The position numbers and the translations under genes are program-made. Below, one piece after another: positions 35,448 through 44,375 of a stretch of 53,762 bases of DNA. Every line of letters begins with the position of its first letter. The stretch's first letter is position 1. The notes below the pieces were generated by a model. It had not been told where the DNA came from. It saw only the letters and a list, made by a program, of their open reading frames with translations, and did not search any database. The DNA is taken from NCBI GenBank assembly GCA_004292515.1, contig RDXB01000038.1, positions 1-53,762 of the forward strand, given 5' to 3'. The stretch is from Oscillatoriales cyanobacterium (GTDB lineage Bacteria; Cyanobacteriota; Cyanobacteriia; CACIAM-69d).

Positions 35448-36758
35448 ATGGTTCAGACCCCAATCAAACCGGACACCACCCCCAAAATTCCGCCCTCACA
35501 ACATGAATTTGCGGAAGTGATTCATCGCCTCGAAGCAGGCGGCGCAATGTTGCCCGACACGCCCGAAAATCTGATGCAAATCATCGGGATTTACAAGGCC
35601 TATGCGGTGCCGATGGACTTCTATTGGCGCGACTTGCTCTACATTGCCGAAGAAGTTTTTCTGAATCCCTTTCCCTTCTTTAAATATTTCCTACCTCAGA
35701 AATATTTAGACCTGCCCAACCACTACGCAGGCGACACCGCCGACCTGCGAATTTGGCGCGGGATTGCCACGGCACACCCGGAATTGCTCGAGTTTATGAG
35801 CAAGGGTGAAACGATCAAAATGCCGAAGCTGTTCCATCACCTGTGGCACGATCGGGTGAATATGGAATTCGCCGAAGCCTGCATGAACGCCATGCTTTGG
35901 CATCGCAAAATGTATGCGGGTGTGAATCGGTTTGATGATTTCCTGAACACCGAGGAATATCGCCAAAACTGCGATCGGGCAATCAAAGCCTACTTCAAAG
36001 GCAATCCAATCATGTTGGGGATGTACAAACTCTTCCCCGAAGCCTTCATTGAACAATGCCGAATGCTGTCCTACTACAGCAACTTGGGGCTGTTTTGGGA
36101 AATTATGGCTCCCGTGTTCTTTGAGATGTCGGACATCTACGATGAAGGCGGCTTCAAGGGTGTACCCGATGCCATGAACTTCCTGATCAATGGCATCTTC
36201 GCGATTTCCGGCCGCCCGATCTATCACCGGGTAAACATTCGCGGCGAATGGTTTGATTTGGTTCCCAAGAATAAGGGCTTTATGTGGCTCTATGATGCGG
36301 CATTGCCCTACGTGGAAGCGGTGTTTTATCGCACGGCTCCCTTTCGGGGAACCAAGTCCTACAACGCCCAGGCAGGTCAAGTGCCCACAGAGCAAGCGGA
36401 CTTCCATTACGGCATCCTATACGCCGACGTATTCCCCGTAGGAACCGCCGGAATTCCGCCCACGCAGTTGATGCAAGATATGTTGCATTTCCTGCCCCAA
36501 TATCTGTTGGATTACTATCACCAACATTGCCGGGGCGAAGACGATATGTTGATTCAGCTTGGGATTACTTTCCAGCGATCGATGTATTGTGTCACCTCCG
36601 CCGTAATCCAAGCGCTGCGGGCGGCGTTGCTCTATCCCTTGGATGACGAAAACCCAGAGCACCTGATGGCCAACCGCAAATTCTTTGAGGCGCAAATGGA
36701 TCGTTTCAAGCGCCCCGAAGCTCGCCTGCGCGACATCCAAAATCGCGATTATCGCTAA
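35448..36758 (+). CDS. cupA: CO2 hydration protein CupA (ChpY)
   Basis: This 436-residue soluble protein is of the CupA/CupB family, found only in cyanobacterial NDH-1 complexes. Recognisable segments are MLPDTPENLMQIIGIYKAYA, MDFYWRDLLYIAEEVFLNPF, KLFHHLWHDRVNMEFAEACM and a C-terminal MDRFKRPEARLRDIQ. CupA docks on NdhF3/NdhD3 and is thought to turn CO2 into bicarbonate coupled to proton pumping. Length and neighbours favour CupA over CupB. The small cupS gene that usually follows is absent; an IS4-type element begins within two bases of the TAA. No clear Shine-Dalgarno is seen at the usual distance. Confidence 0.93.
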   Translation: MVQTPIKPDTTPKIPPSQHEFAEVIHRLEAGGAMLPDTPENLMQIIGIYKAYAVPMDFYWRDLLYIAEEVFLNPFPFFKYFLPQKYLDLPNHYAGDTADLRIWRGIATAHPELLEFMSKGETIKMPKLFHHLWHDRVNMEFAEACMNAMLWHRKMYAGVNRFDDFLNTEEYRQNCDRAIKAYFKGNPIMLGMYKLFPEAFIEQCRMLSYYSNLGLFWEIMAPVFFEMSDIYDEGGFKGVPDAMNFLINGIFAISGRPIYHRVNIRGEWFDLVPKNKGFMWLYDAALPYVEAVFYRTAPFRGTKSYNAQAGQVPTEQADFHYGILYADVFPVGTAGIPPTQLMQDMLHFLPQYLLDYYHQHCRGEDDMLIQLGITFQRSMYCVTSAVIQALRAALLYPLDDENPEHLMANRKFFEAQMDRFKRPEARLRDIQNRDYR

Positions 36759-36759
36759 G

Positions 36760-38185
36760 TAGGAGCGGGTTTGAAACCATTGGCTTCAACTTAAGAAAGT
36801 TAAGCTGTAGCCATCAATCCTGTAGACAGTTGAGCAATGGCTCGTAGTCGCCCCTACTCAGATGCCAATCCTGATTTGCGTCGGCGCTGCCATGGGGCAG
36901 CGCCCGCCATCGAAGAAATTGAAAAACTGATGTTGAGCTACCTGACTCCCGGGAGCTTTAAGCCTCTGAAGTCAGAGGTGAGTCAACAAGGGAAACGACT
37001 GCGTGACCGATTGTTGACCTTGCCGGTTATGGTAGCCATCGTCTTGGGCTTAGTGTATCGACAACTGCCGAGCCTGAGCGAATTGAGGCGGTTATTGGAG
37101 CGAGAAGGCCTGCTGTGGGTCAAGCCGCTGAAGATTAGCGTGGAAGCCCTGAGCAAGCGGTTGCGAGTGCTCCCAGCCAGTCTATTTCGGCAGTTGCTAT
37201 GGGAAGTGCAAGAGCGACTACCCAACCATCAGTCCGTGAGGGTTCCCCCTTGGAGCGGAGCACCAGACCAGTTCACCGCTTGGTGGATTGCTGACGGTTC
37301 TACGTTGGAAGAGCTGCGTCGGACGCTGAAGATTGAGCGGGCTGTAGAGTCTACGGTACTTGGCGGCAAAATGATGGCCGTGGTGGAAGCCTTCAGTCAT
37401 CAACCGGTGGAGATTCTCTACACCCCGGATGAGAAAGCCAATGACAAGCGGTTTGATGCAGCGTTACTGGAACGATTGCCCCAAAACAGTCTCTTGATTT
37501 TCGACTTGGGCTTCTTCAAATTTCCCTGGTTTGACGAGTTTAGCGAACAAGGGAAATTCTTTGTGACGCGATTACGAGAAAAAACAGCCTATCGCACGGT
37601 GCAATTACTGTCGGAGGGTCAGTTCTACCGAGATGAAATCATTCAGATGGGCCAGTATCGGTCGAATCCTTGTGATCACCCCGTGCGATTGGTGTCTGTG
37701 CGTTGGTCAACCGTCTGGTATCACTACCTGACTAATGTCCTCGACCCCCAACGCTTGACTCCGGAGCAAGTCTGCGAGCTGTACCGCCGCCGTTGGCGGA
37801 TTGAGGATGCGTTTGCCCTCACCAAGCGACTGTTGGGACTGTCCTACTTGTGGGTGTCTGACCGTAATGGAGTGGAAATTCAGATTTACGCGACCTGGAT
37901 TTTTTATCTCTTACTTAATCAGCTGTGCGCGGAAGTGGCTTGGGGGTTGCAACTGCCCTTGGAGCGGATTTCCGTGGAGATGGTGTTTCGAGGGTTTTAT
38001 CACTATGCCCATGCCTATCTCACCGGGGAAGCCGGTCGAATTGTGGACTTTTTCGTAGAGCATCATCAGTTGCTGGGGTTAGTTAAAAACATTCGTCGGC
38101 GACATCGGTTACGAGAGGCTCAACTCAAGGAGATTTGGGCTGCTTCTCCTTAAGTTAAAACCAGTGCCAAACTCACGCACTCCTA
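36760..38185 (+). mobile_element. IS4-family insertion sequence
   Basis: This 1426-base element has imperfect terminal inverted repeats of about 36 bases. The left end is TAGGAGCGGGTTTGAAACC and the right end, reversed, is TAGGAGTGCGTGAGTTTGGC; both run into AACTTAAG. It encloses one transposase gene. The 8-base flanks TCGCTAAG and TTCCCAAG match at only five positions, so no clear target duplication remains. It sits directly behind the cupA stop codon. Confidence 0.75.
36837..38153 (+). CDS. IS4-family transposase
   Basis: This 438-residue DDE transposase appears complete. First catalytic Asp in WWIADGSTLEE near residue 150, second in LLIFDLGFFKF near 222, and a full Y(2)R(3)E(6)K signature in YRRRWRIEDAFALTK near 315-330. 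An N-terminal helical domain (SYLTPGSFKPL, LPSLSELRRLL) precedes the catalytic core. All key residues are intact and there is no frameshift, so the element may still be active. The start ATG at 36837 lies 77 bases inside the left end. Confidence 0.88.
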   Translation: MARSRPYSDANPDLRRRCHGAAPAIEEIEKLMLSYLTPGSFKPLKSEVSQQGKRLRDRLLTLPVMVAIVLGLVYRQLPSLSELRRLLEREGLLWVKPLKISVEALSKRLRVLPASLFRQLLWEVQERLPNHQSVRVPPWSGAPDQFTAWWIADGSTLEELRRTLKIERAVESTVLGGKMMAVVEAFSHQPVEILYTPDEKANDKRFDAALLERLPQNSLLIFDLGFFKFPWFDEFSEQGKFFVTRLREKTAYRTVQLLSEGQFYRDEIIQMGQYRSNPCDHPVRLVSVRWSTVWYHYLTNVLDPQRLTPEQVCELYRRRWRIEDAFALTKRLLGLSYLWVSDRNGVEIQIYATWIFYLLLNQLCAEVAWGLQLPLERISVEMVFRGFYHYAHAYLTGEAGRIVDFFVEHHQLLGLVKNIRRRHRLREAQLKEIWAASP

Positions 38186-38243
38186 TTCCCAAGCCAAAAC
38201 CAAGCGGCGCTAGGCCGAGTCGGGCCGTCCAGGAGGCGATTTA

Positions 38244-39172
38244 TAGTAGATTCAGATAAGAACGAGACGCTATAACCTACAGCAAAGACCTCAGACAACG
38301 AGTCTTGGCAGCAGTCGCGCAGGGGATGCCGCCCAGGACCGCTAGCCGCACCTTTCAGGTCAGTCGGGCTACTCTGTACCGCTGGCTGGCGAATCCAGAC
38401 CCCAAACCCCTGCCCAAGATTCGCAAACGCAAACTCGACCCCCAACAGCTCCTCGACCATGTGCGACGTTACCCGGATGCCCGCCTACGAGACCGGGCTA
38501 CGGAGTTTGGGGTATACCCCAGCGCCATCAGCTATCGGCTCAAGCAACTGAAAGTGACGCGTAAAAAAAACAGTTTCGTTATCGGCAACGCTGTCCTCAA
38601 AAACGGCAGCGCTACCTTCGTCAACTGAGACTCCTTAAACAACAGGGTGGATCGATCATCTACTGCGATGAAAGTGGATTTGAGCCAGATGCCCCTTGTT
38701 TGTTCAGTTGGTCTCCTAGAGGCGTACCGGTCTATGGAGAGCGAAGTGGCGAGCGTCGCCCCCGAGAAAACTTGCTGGTAGCCCGTAGCCGTTACGAATG
38801 GATTGCCCCGGTGTTATTGCAGGGTTCTGTGACTGCGTCGGTATTTGAGCAGTGGTTAACGGAGCAGTTGCTCCCGTCCCTGAGTCAACCCTCCGTGCTC
38901 GTGCTGGATAATGCCGCCTTTCATCGACCAGCTGTGGTGACGGCACTGATGGAGCAGGCCGGTCATCGAGTCTTGTTCTTGCCGCCGTACTCTCCCGACT
39001 TAAACCCAATTGAAGGGGATTTTGCAGCTCTGAAGAAGACTCGCGCCTACGGGTCTTCAGACACCTCAATTGATCAGCTAGTGGCATCGTACCAGCCCAA
39101 AGCGGGCAGACCAGCTCATTCCTACAAGCGAGTCAAACGAATCAAGTGGCTCATTCCTAATTGAAACTACTA
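38244..39172 (+). mobile_element. IS630-family insertion sequence with TA target duplication
   Basis: This 929-base element has inverted ends related over about 25 bases (TAGTAGATTCAGATAAGAAC at left; TAGTAGTTTCAATTAGGAAT reversed at right) and is flanked by TA on both sides (38242-38243 and 39173-39174), as expected for the Tc1/mariner-like IS630 family. It lies between the IS4 element and the primase gene and separates an AGGAGG at about 38231 from the primase GTG at 39184. Confidence 0.75.
38305..39164 (+). CDS. IS630-family transposase, two frames joined by -1 slippage
   Basis: The first frame (to 38628) encodes a helix-turn-helix domain (ASRTFQVSRATLYRWLANP, then AISYRLKQLKVTRKK). At the A8 run 38563-38570 a -1 shift continues into QFRYRQRCPQKRQRYLRQLR and the DDE core: Asp in IIYCDESGFEPD, Asp in LVLDNAAFHR, Glu in YSPDLNPIEGDF. 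Programmed -1 frameshifting on an A run is known in this family. Relatives begin MxYSxDLRQRV; here the homologous codon is ATA (38272), so translation must start at ATA or at the TTG at 38305, which suggests weak or lost expression. The C-terminus carries about 22 extra residues after LVASYQ. Confidence 0.75.
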
Positions 39173-39183
39173 TAGAAGGCCAA

Positions 39184-41241
39184 GTGGCCCCCAAAAAATC
39201 CAAGGCAGAGCCACCCAAGCCCAGCGAAATCGCCCGCGACTTAGCCGAACGCTATCGCCCATTTCTGTCCTACGACCCCGATCTAGAGCAGTGGTATCGC
39301 TACGAAGCCAAAACGGATGGCATGTGGTCGCCTGAGACGCAACACCACATCAACGCTATGCTGCAAGCCGAACTGGACAGCAAATCAGACTGTGCAGGCT
39401 ACAACGCGGGCTTTGTTCGATCGGTGCGTGAGTTGCTACAGGCCTATTTGCTCGTCAGCGACTGGGAAGAACCCGATGGCGTTCTCCCCTTCCGCAACGG
39501 CGTGCTTAACCTCAACACCATGCAGCTCCATGGCCACGCACCCAGCAATCGGCTGCTGTGGTCATTGCCCCGCGATTACGACCCCACGGCCACCGATTGG
39601 GACACGATCGGCGATTGGCTCGACTATGCCACCGGGGGCGATCGCGGCCTGCAAAAAATCCTGCTTTGCTTCCTGAATGCCACCCTCAAGCGCCGTGCTG
39701 ACTTGCAACGATTCCTGCATTTGACCGGGCCCGGTGGCACGGGTAAGGGCACATTCACCCGGTTGGCGATCGCCTTGATTGGCCAGCAAAACACCCACAG
39801 CACCAGCCTCAGTGCTATTTGCTCAGACAAGTACGACCTGGCCAACTGCTACCGCAAACGCCTGGTGGCCTTGCCTGACGAAGACACATTCCATGGCGGG
39901 CTATCGAAGTTCAAAAGCCTGACAGGGCAAGACCCCCTACGCGCTGAATTCAAGTTCAAATCAGCCTTTGCCTTCACCTACGACGGCATGGTGTTGGTCG
40001 GGTCAAACTTCCCGATTTTCAGCGGCGATCACAGTTCCGGCATGAGCCGCCGCGCCCTGGTAGTGCCCTTCACCAAAACAGTGCCACCGGGCCAGCGCAA
40101 AAACCTCGATCGCGCCTTCCAACCCGAGCTGTCCGCCCTGACAAATTTCGTTCTGAGCATTCCCGATCTCGAAGTGACTGACGTGCTGTTGCAACTCAGC
40201 GACCCGACCCCAGCGGCGATCGCCCAAACCTGGGAATATCGGATGCGATCGGACAATCTAGCCTCATGGGTCAACGATCACCTCATCCCCACCGACGATC
40301 TAAACGATTGGGTCTTTGTTGGACAAACCCGCGACGATGCTGGTAGCCTGTACGCAAGCTACTCAGCAATCACGTTAGCCACAGGTGGCAAGCCGCGCAG
40401 CAACCGCGAGTTTTCCCCGGCGCTAATGGATCTACTGAGCAACCAATTGGGCTGGGAAGTAGAGTTGGCCCGCTCCACAGACAGCACCTCGCGGCGAAAA
40501 GTCCTACGCGGGGTGCGAGTTCGCATGGAATATGACCGAGCGCCCTACCCCATCGAGGCACTTGGTGAAACGCCTGCCCACGCAAAACCAAGCATTTCAA
40601 GCACTGAATCTATAAGAGTTGGGAGTGATCGGATCACCGGATCACCTCAAGCCCCAAGCGGGTTTGAGGGCGATCCCTATCGGATCAGTGATCCGATCAC
40701 TCTCAGCGATCGCCTGATCGCCCAAAAAAGTGATCCTGAGACGCACCGGATCACTGATCCTCAAAAACAGCCCTCAAACCCTTACCCAGTAAGCGGTGAT
40801 CCGGTGATCCGGTCAACTTATCCACTTGCGGAAAATTTTTCCGAAGGAAAAAACGCGCATTTAACGGCCGAAATTTCTGACGACCAAAATCCCAAAACCT
40901 TTGAGCCACAACCATTTGCCCAGCATCAAGAGAATGGTGCAACAGCAGGGGCAAGTGATGAGGCGGGCCGCGATCGAGTGAATGAGTTGCTGTCTCGGAT
41001 TCGCTCAATGCCAGACAGGGCAAGCGGTGATCATGTGAAGCCGCCAAAACCGAAAACTGTTGAGGAATTGAACGCCCAAATCAAAAATCGTCGCTATCGG
41101 TTAAACGCACCCAAGCACAAACGCAACGGGGCGATCGTCCGAGTGATTGGGCAGCCAGGGGAAAAGACCCGCGTGGAAGAGTGCGGCAAGTTTGGGTCAT
41201 TCGTGGTCGATTTCGCGCACCTGGAGCCGATCGATGAGTGA
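39184..41241 (+). CDS. P4-type phage/plasmid primase-helicase (SF3, D5 family)
   Basis: This 685-residue protein has a D5_N-like region (LPFRNGVLNLNTMQLHG, then LPRDYDPTATDW) and an SF3 helicase core: Walker A GPGGTGKGTF near 181-190, Walker B LVALPDED near 228, motif C MVLVGSNFP near 269, and an arginine-finger-like MSRRALVVPF. No primase TOPRIM or zinc domain is present, so it may act only as an initiator helicase. Residues 479-545 are a linker encoded by DNA full of GGATCAC/GTGATCC repeats. The C-terminal 50 residues form a small basic and then beta-rich domain. The GTG at 39184 is preceded by GAAGG; an upstream in-frame TAG lies beyond the IS630 insertion. It overlaps the integrase gene by 8 bases. 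Confidence 0.82.
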   Translation: MAPKKSKAEPPKPSEIARDLAERYRPFLSYDPDLEQWYRYEAKTDGMWSPETQHHINAMLQAELDSKSDCAGYNAGFVRSVRELLQAYLLVSDWEEPDGVLPFRNGVLNLNTMQLHGHAPSNRLLWSLPRDYDPTATDWDTIGDWLDYATGGDRGLQKILLCFLNATLKRRADLQRFLHLTGPGGTGKGTFTRLAIALIGQQNTHSTSLSAICSDKYDLANCYRKRLVALPDEDTFHGGLSKFKSLTGQDPLRAEFKFKSAFAFTYDGMVLVGSNFPIFSGDHSSGMSRRALVVPFTKTVPPGQRKNLDRAFQPELSALTNFVLSIPDLEVTDVLLQLSDPTPAAIAQTWEYRMRSDNLASWVNDHLIPTDDLNDWVFVGQTRDDAGSLYASYSAITLATGGKPRSNREFSPALMDLLSNQLGWEVELARSTDSTSRRKVLRGVRVRMEYDRAPYPIEALGETPAHAKPSISSTESIRVGSDRITGSPQAPSGFEGDPYRISDPITLSDRLIAQKSDPETHRITDPQKQPSNPYPVSGDPVIRSTYPLAENFSEGKNAHLTAEISDDQNPKTFEPQPFAQHQENGATAGASDEAGRDRVNELLSRIRSMPDRASGDHVKPPKPKTVEELNAQIKNRRYRLNAPKHKRNGAIVRVIGQPGEKTRVEECGKFGSFVVDFAHLEPIDE
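40625..40843. other. Iteron-like repeat cluster with DnaA-box-like site (putative origin inside the primase gene)
   Basis: Repeats of GTGATCC or its complement occur as GTGATCGGATCAC (40625-40637), CGGATCACC (40638), the perfect palindrome CGGATCAGTGATCCG (40681-40695), CGATCAC (40694), GTGATCC (40730), CGGATCACTGATCC (40747-40760), and two tandem GGTGATCC (40795-40810). TTATCCACT, eight of nine matches to the E. coli DnaA box TTATCCACA, follows at 40818, then the palindrome CGGAAAATTTTTCCG (40829-40843). Origin function is inference from this layout and the helicase gene that contains it. Confidence 0.5.
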
Positions 41242-42319
41242 AGCTGCTGAAATCCGCCTAAAGCAGGCCAACGGACGGCTCAATCGAGACAAAACCCGGG
41301 TCTCGATTGCCGCGATCAATGGCTGGCTCTACCTCACAGCCATCCTGCCCCCGCTCCCCTCTGAATCTGGTACGCAAAACAAGCAACGCCGGCTCTCCCT
41401 CAAGCTGCCCCTAACCATCGAATGCGTCTCCCTCGCCGAATCTCGGGCCCGAGACCTGGCCCGATCGCTCAGGGATGGCTCGTTTCACTGGGGTGATTGG
41501 CGGCCCGAATTCAAACAGTCCCCAGTCAGTGACGCGATCGGCGCATGGATCGATCGGTTCGAGGTGGACTACTTCCACCGGCGCAAACGCAACCCCAAAA
41601 GCCTCACCACCTGGCGACACGACTACCGCAAGATTTTCGATAAGTTGCCGCTCGATCGCCCCCTCAGCGCCGATGAATTGCGGGCGATCGTCATCGCCAC
41701 CGAACCCGACAGCCGCACCCGACAGCGAGCCGTCAAAGTCTTGAGCGCCCTGGCCCGCTTTGCCGGTCTGGACATCAACCTCAAGCCCTACCTAGGGAGC
41801 TACGGCATCCTCCAAGCCGCCCCGCGCGACCTGCCCGACGATGCCACGATCCTCCATTGGCGCGATCGCATCCCCAATGAGTCCTGGTGTTGGGCCTATG
41901 GGCTAATTGCAGCCTATGGGCTACGGCCTCACGAGCTATTCCACGCACGCTTCATCAAGCCGCCCCGCCTCGACATTCTGGACGGCAAAACCGGCCCCCG
42001 CATCACCTTCCCCTTGCTGCCCACCTGGTTTGATGACTGGGATTTAGCAACATGGCGGTTGCCAAAGTGCAGCGGCCCCGACAATTCCGCCCTGGGCAAT
42101 CGCGTCACCCACGCCTTCCGCCGCTACAAAATCCCCTTTTCGCCCTATTACTTGCGCCACGCCTGGGCCGTGCGTGCGATCGGCCTGCTCGATGTCAGCT
42201 TGGCGGCCCAGCAGTTGGGCCACTCGGTCGAGGTGCATACCAAGGTCTACCAGCACTGGATTAGTGCTGAGGTGCATCAACGGGCCTGGGAAGCGATCGC
42301 CCACCGATCACCTAAATAG
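41234..42319 (+). CDS. int: Tyrosine-family site-specific integrase
   Basis: This 361-residue recombinase, starting MSEAAEIRLKQANGRL, has an N-terminal DNA-binding region and a C-terminal catalytic domain: Arg in AYGLRPHELFHAR near 228, box II as YYLRHAWAVR (the usual first His is Tyr; Arg and the second His are kept) near 305, GHS at the third box, and the nucleophile Tyr in TKVYQHW near 338. It overlaps the primase gene by 8 bases (GATGAGTGA), so the two are surely cotranscribed. Its 3' end points at a tRNA gene 87 bases away, the classic arrangement for an element integrated in a tRNA. The sequence upstream of the ATG is the primase tail, so the longer in-frame start at 41147 is unlikely. 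Confidence 0.85.
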   Translation: MSEAAEIRLKQANGRLNRDKTRVSIAAINGWLYLTAILPPLPSESGTQNKQRRLSLKLPLTIECVSLAESRARDLARSLRDGSFHWGDWRPEFKQSPVSDAIGAWIDRFEVDYFHRRKRNPKSLTTWRHDYRKIFDKLPLDRPLSADELRAIVIATEPDSRTRQRAVKVLSALARFAGLDINLKPYLGSYGILQAAPRDLPDDATILHWRDRIPNESWCWAYGLIAAYGLRPHELFHARFIKPPRLDILDGKTGPRITFPLLPTWFDDWDLATWRLPKCSGPDNSALGNRVTHAFRRYKIPFSPYYLRHAWAVRAIGLLDVSLAAQQLGHSVEVHTKVYQHWISAEVHQRAWEAIAHRSPK

Positions 42320-42346
42320 TCCCTTTGCTTGTTTTTTGCTTAAAAA

Positions 42347-42377
42347 TGGCGACACCCCCAAAATCGGGGCATCGCCA
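42347..42377 (-). terminator. Hairpin terminator between int and the tRNA
   Basis: TGGCGA-CA-CCCC...GGGG-CA-TCGCCA forms a strong two-part stem. On the minus strand it is followed by TTTTT, so it should terminate the tRNA transcript; it may also stop int readthrough. Confidence 0.75.
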
Positions 42378-42406
42378 AAAGTCTTGTTTCTACTGGGTTT
42401 CAAGGA

Positions 42407-42479
42407 TGGCTCAGGCGGGATTTGAACCTGCGACCTTGGGCTTATGAGTCCCCTGCTCTAACCACTGAGCTACTGAGCC
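42407..42479 (-). tRNA. tRNA with anticodon CAT (tRNA-Ile2 or elongator tRNA-Met)
   Basis: A 73-base cloverleaf: acceptor GGCTCAG pairs perfectly with CTGAGCC, D arm GCTC...GAGC, anticodon loop CTCATAA, T loop TTCAAAT, discriminator A, and no encoded CCA. The D arm and start of the anticodon arm (TAGCTCAGTGGTTAGAGCAG) match E. coli tRNA-Ile2 (CAT) as I remember it, so it may be the TilS substrate; elongator Met is the alternative. The anticodon stem has G27-A43 and A31-G39 mismatches and the T stem an A51-C63 mismatch. Together with the neighbouring integrase, these raise doubt that it is a fully normal tRNA. Confidence 0.8.
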
Positions 42480-43888
<1,409 letters not shown>

Positions 43889-43960
43889 AAGGCTGTCTGA
43901 AAGGTGCTTTTCGTCCCTGACTAAGCACCAATCAATGGTCGTGGAAGGGGCTTAGGAGGT
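43889..43960 (+). repeat. MITE family 2, third copy (partial)
   Basis: GGCTGTCTGAAAGGTGCTTT, then AGCACCAATCAATGGTCGTG and GGGGCTTAGG align with the reverse complement of 30310-30468. The far end is lost. Confidence 0.55.
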
Positions 43961-44019
43961 GTCGTTATTATCCTGGGGTCAAGCTAAAACGGTTGATTTC
44001 CCTTGCCCCAATGGTCGTA

Positions 44020-44100
44020 ACAAGGGGCTTAAGCCCCTTGCTTCCCACGATCCGCTAACGACGGAGTCAGGGTTTCGGGCAAAACGACGACAGGCCCTAA
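44020..44100 (-). repeat. MITE family 1, half copy with perfect palindrome
   Basis: The reverse strand starts TTAGGGCCTGTCGTCG, has AAACCCTGACTC and ends GCAAGGGGCTTAAGCCCC, matching the left half of the 24864 copy. Confidence 0.6.
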
Positions 44101-44375
44101 GTCTCCTGTTTTCATTGATCGAACCGCACGTCCCCAGTTGTGCTGATTTGGTGCTGATTTTCCCGAACCCCAACCCCTGATCGTTCTAAGGCGATCGGGG
44201 GTTGATGGCTAATGGCCCGCGATCGCCCCTGACTTCCTGATCCATTGGTGCGCAGCAGTAAATGCTTCCTAGAAGCGATCGCCCCGAACCAAACCAATTC
44301 GGAATCACCGCGTTCGGGCCTGTCAGGTTACACTGTTTGGATAATTTGCAAGCACGTTGGAGTTGTAAACGCTCT

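Larger units (their letters stand above)
43889..44375. other. Repeat-rich spacer between por and thrC
   Basis: It contains a MITE family 2 fragment (43889-43960), a MITE family 1 fragment with a perfect CAAGGGGCTTAAGCCCCTTG palindrome (44020-44100), and a 12-bp stem-loop AACCCCTGATCG...CGATCGGGGGTT (44172-44203) without a T run. The thrC promoter should lie after it. No gene is supported. Confidence 0.6.

Noticed and set aside
36758-36785. GCGGGTTTGAAACC at the IS4 left end as a second att site of the tRNA (GCGGGATTTGAACC)
   Set aside because: The similarity is short and the same end occurs inverted at the right side of the IS4 element, so it belongs to the IS.
41147-41233. Upstream in-frame extension of the integrase
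   Set aside because: It lies wholly inside the primase tail and the conserved protein starts at the ATG at 41234.
44172-44203. Stem-loop before thrC as a riboswitch or transcription terminator
   Set aside because: It has no T run and no known aptamer features; the arms are built on HIP1-like sequence.
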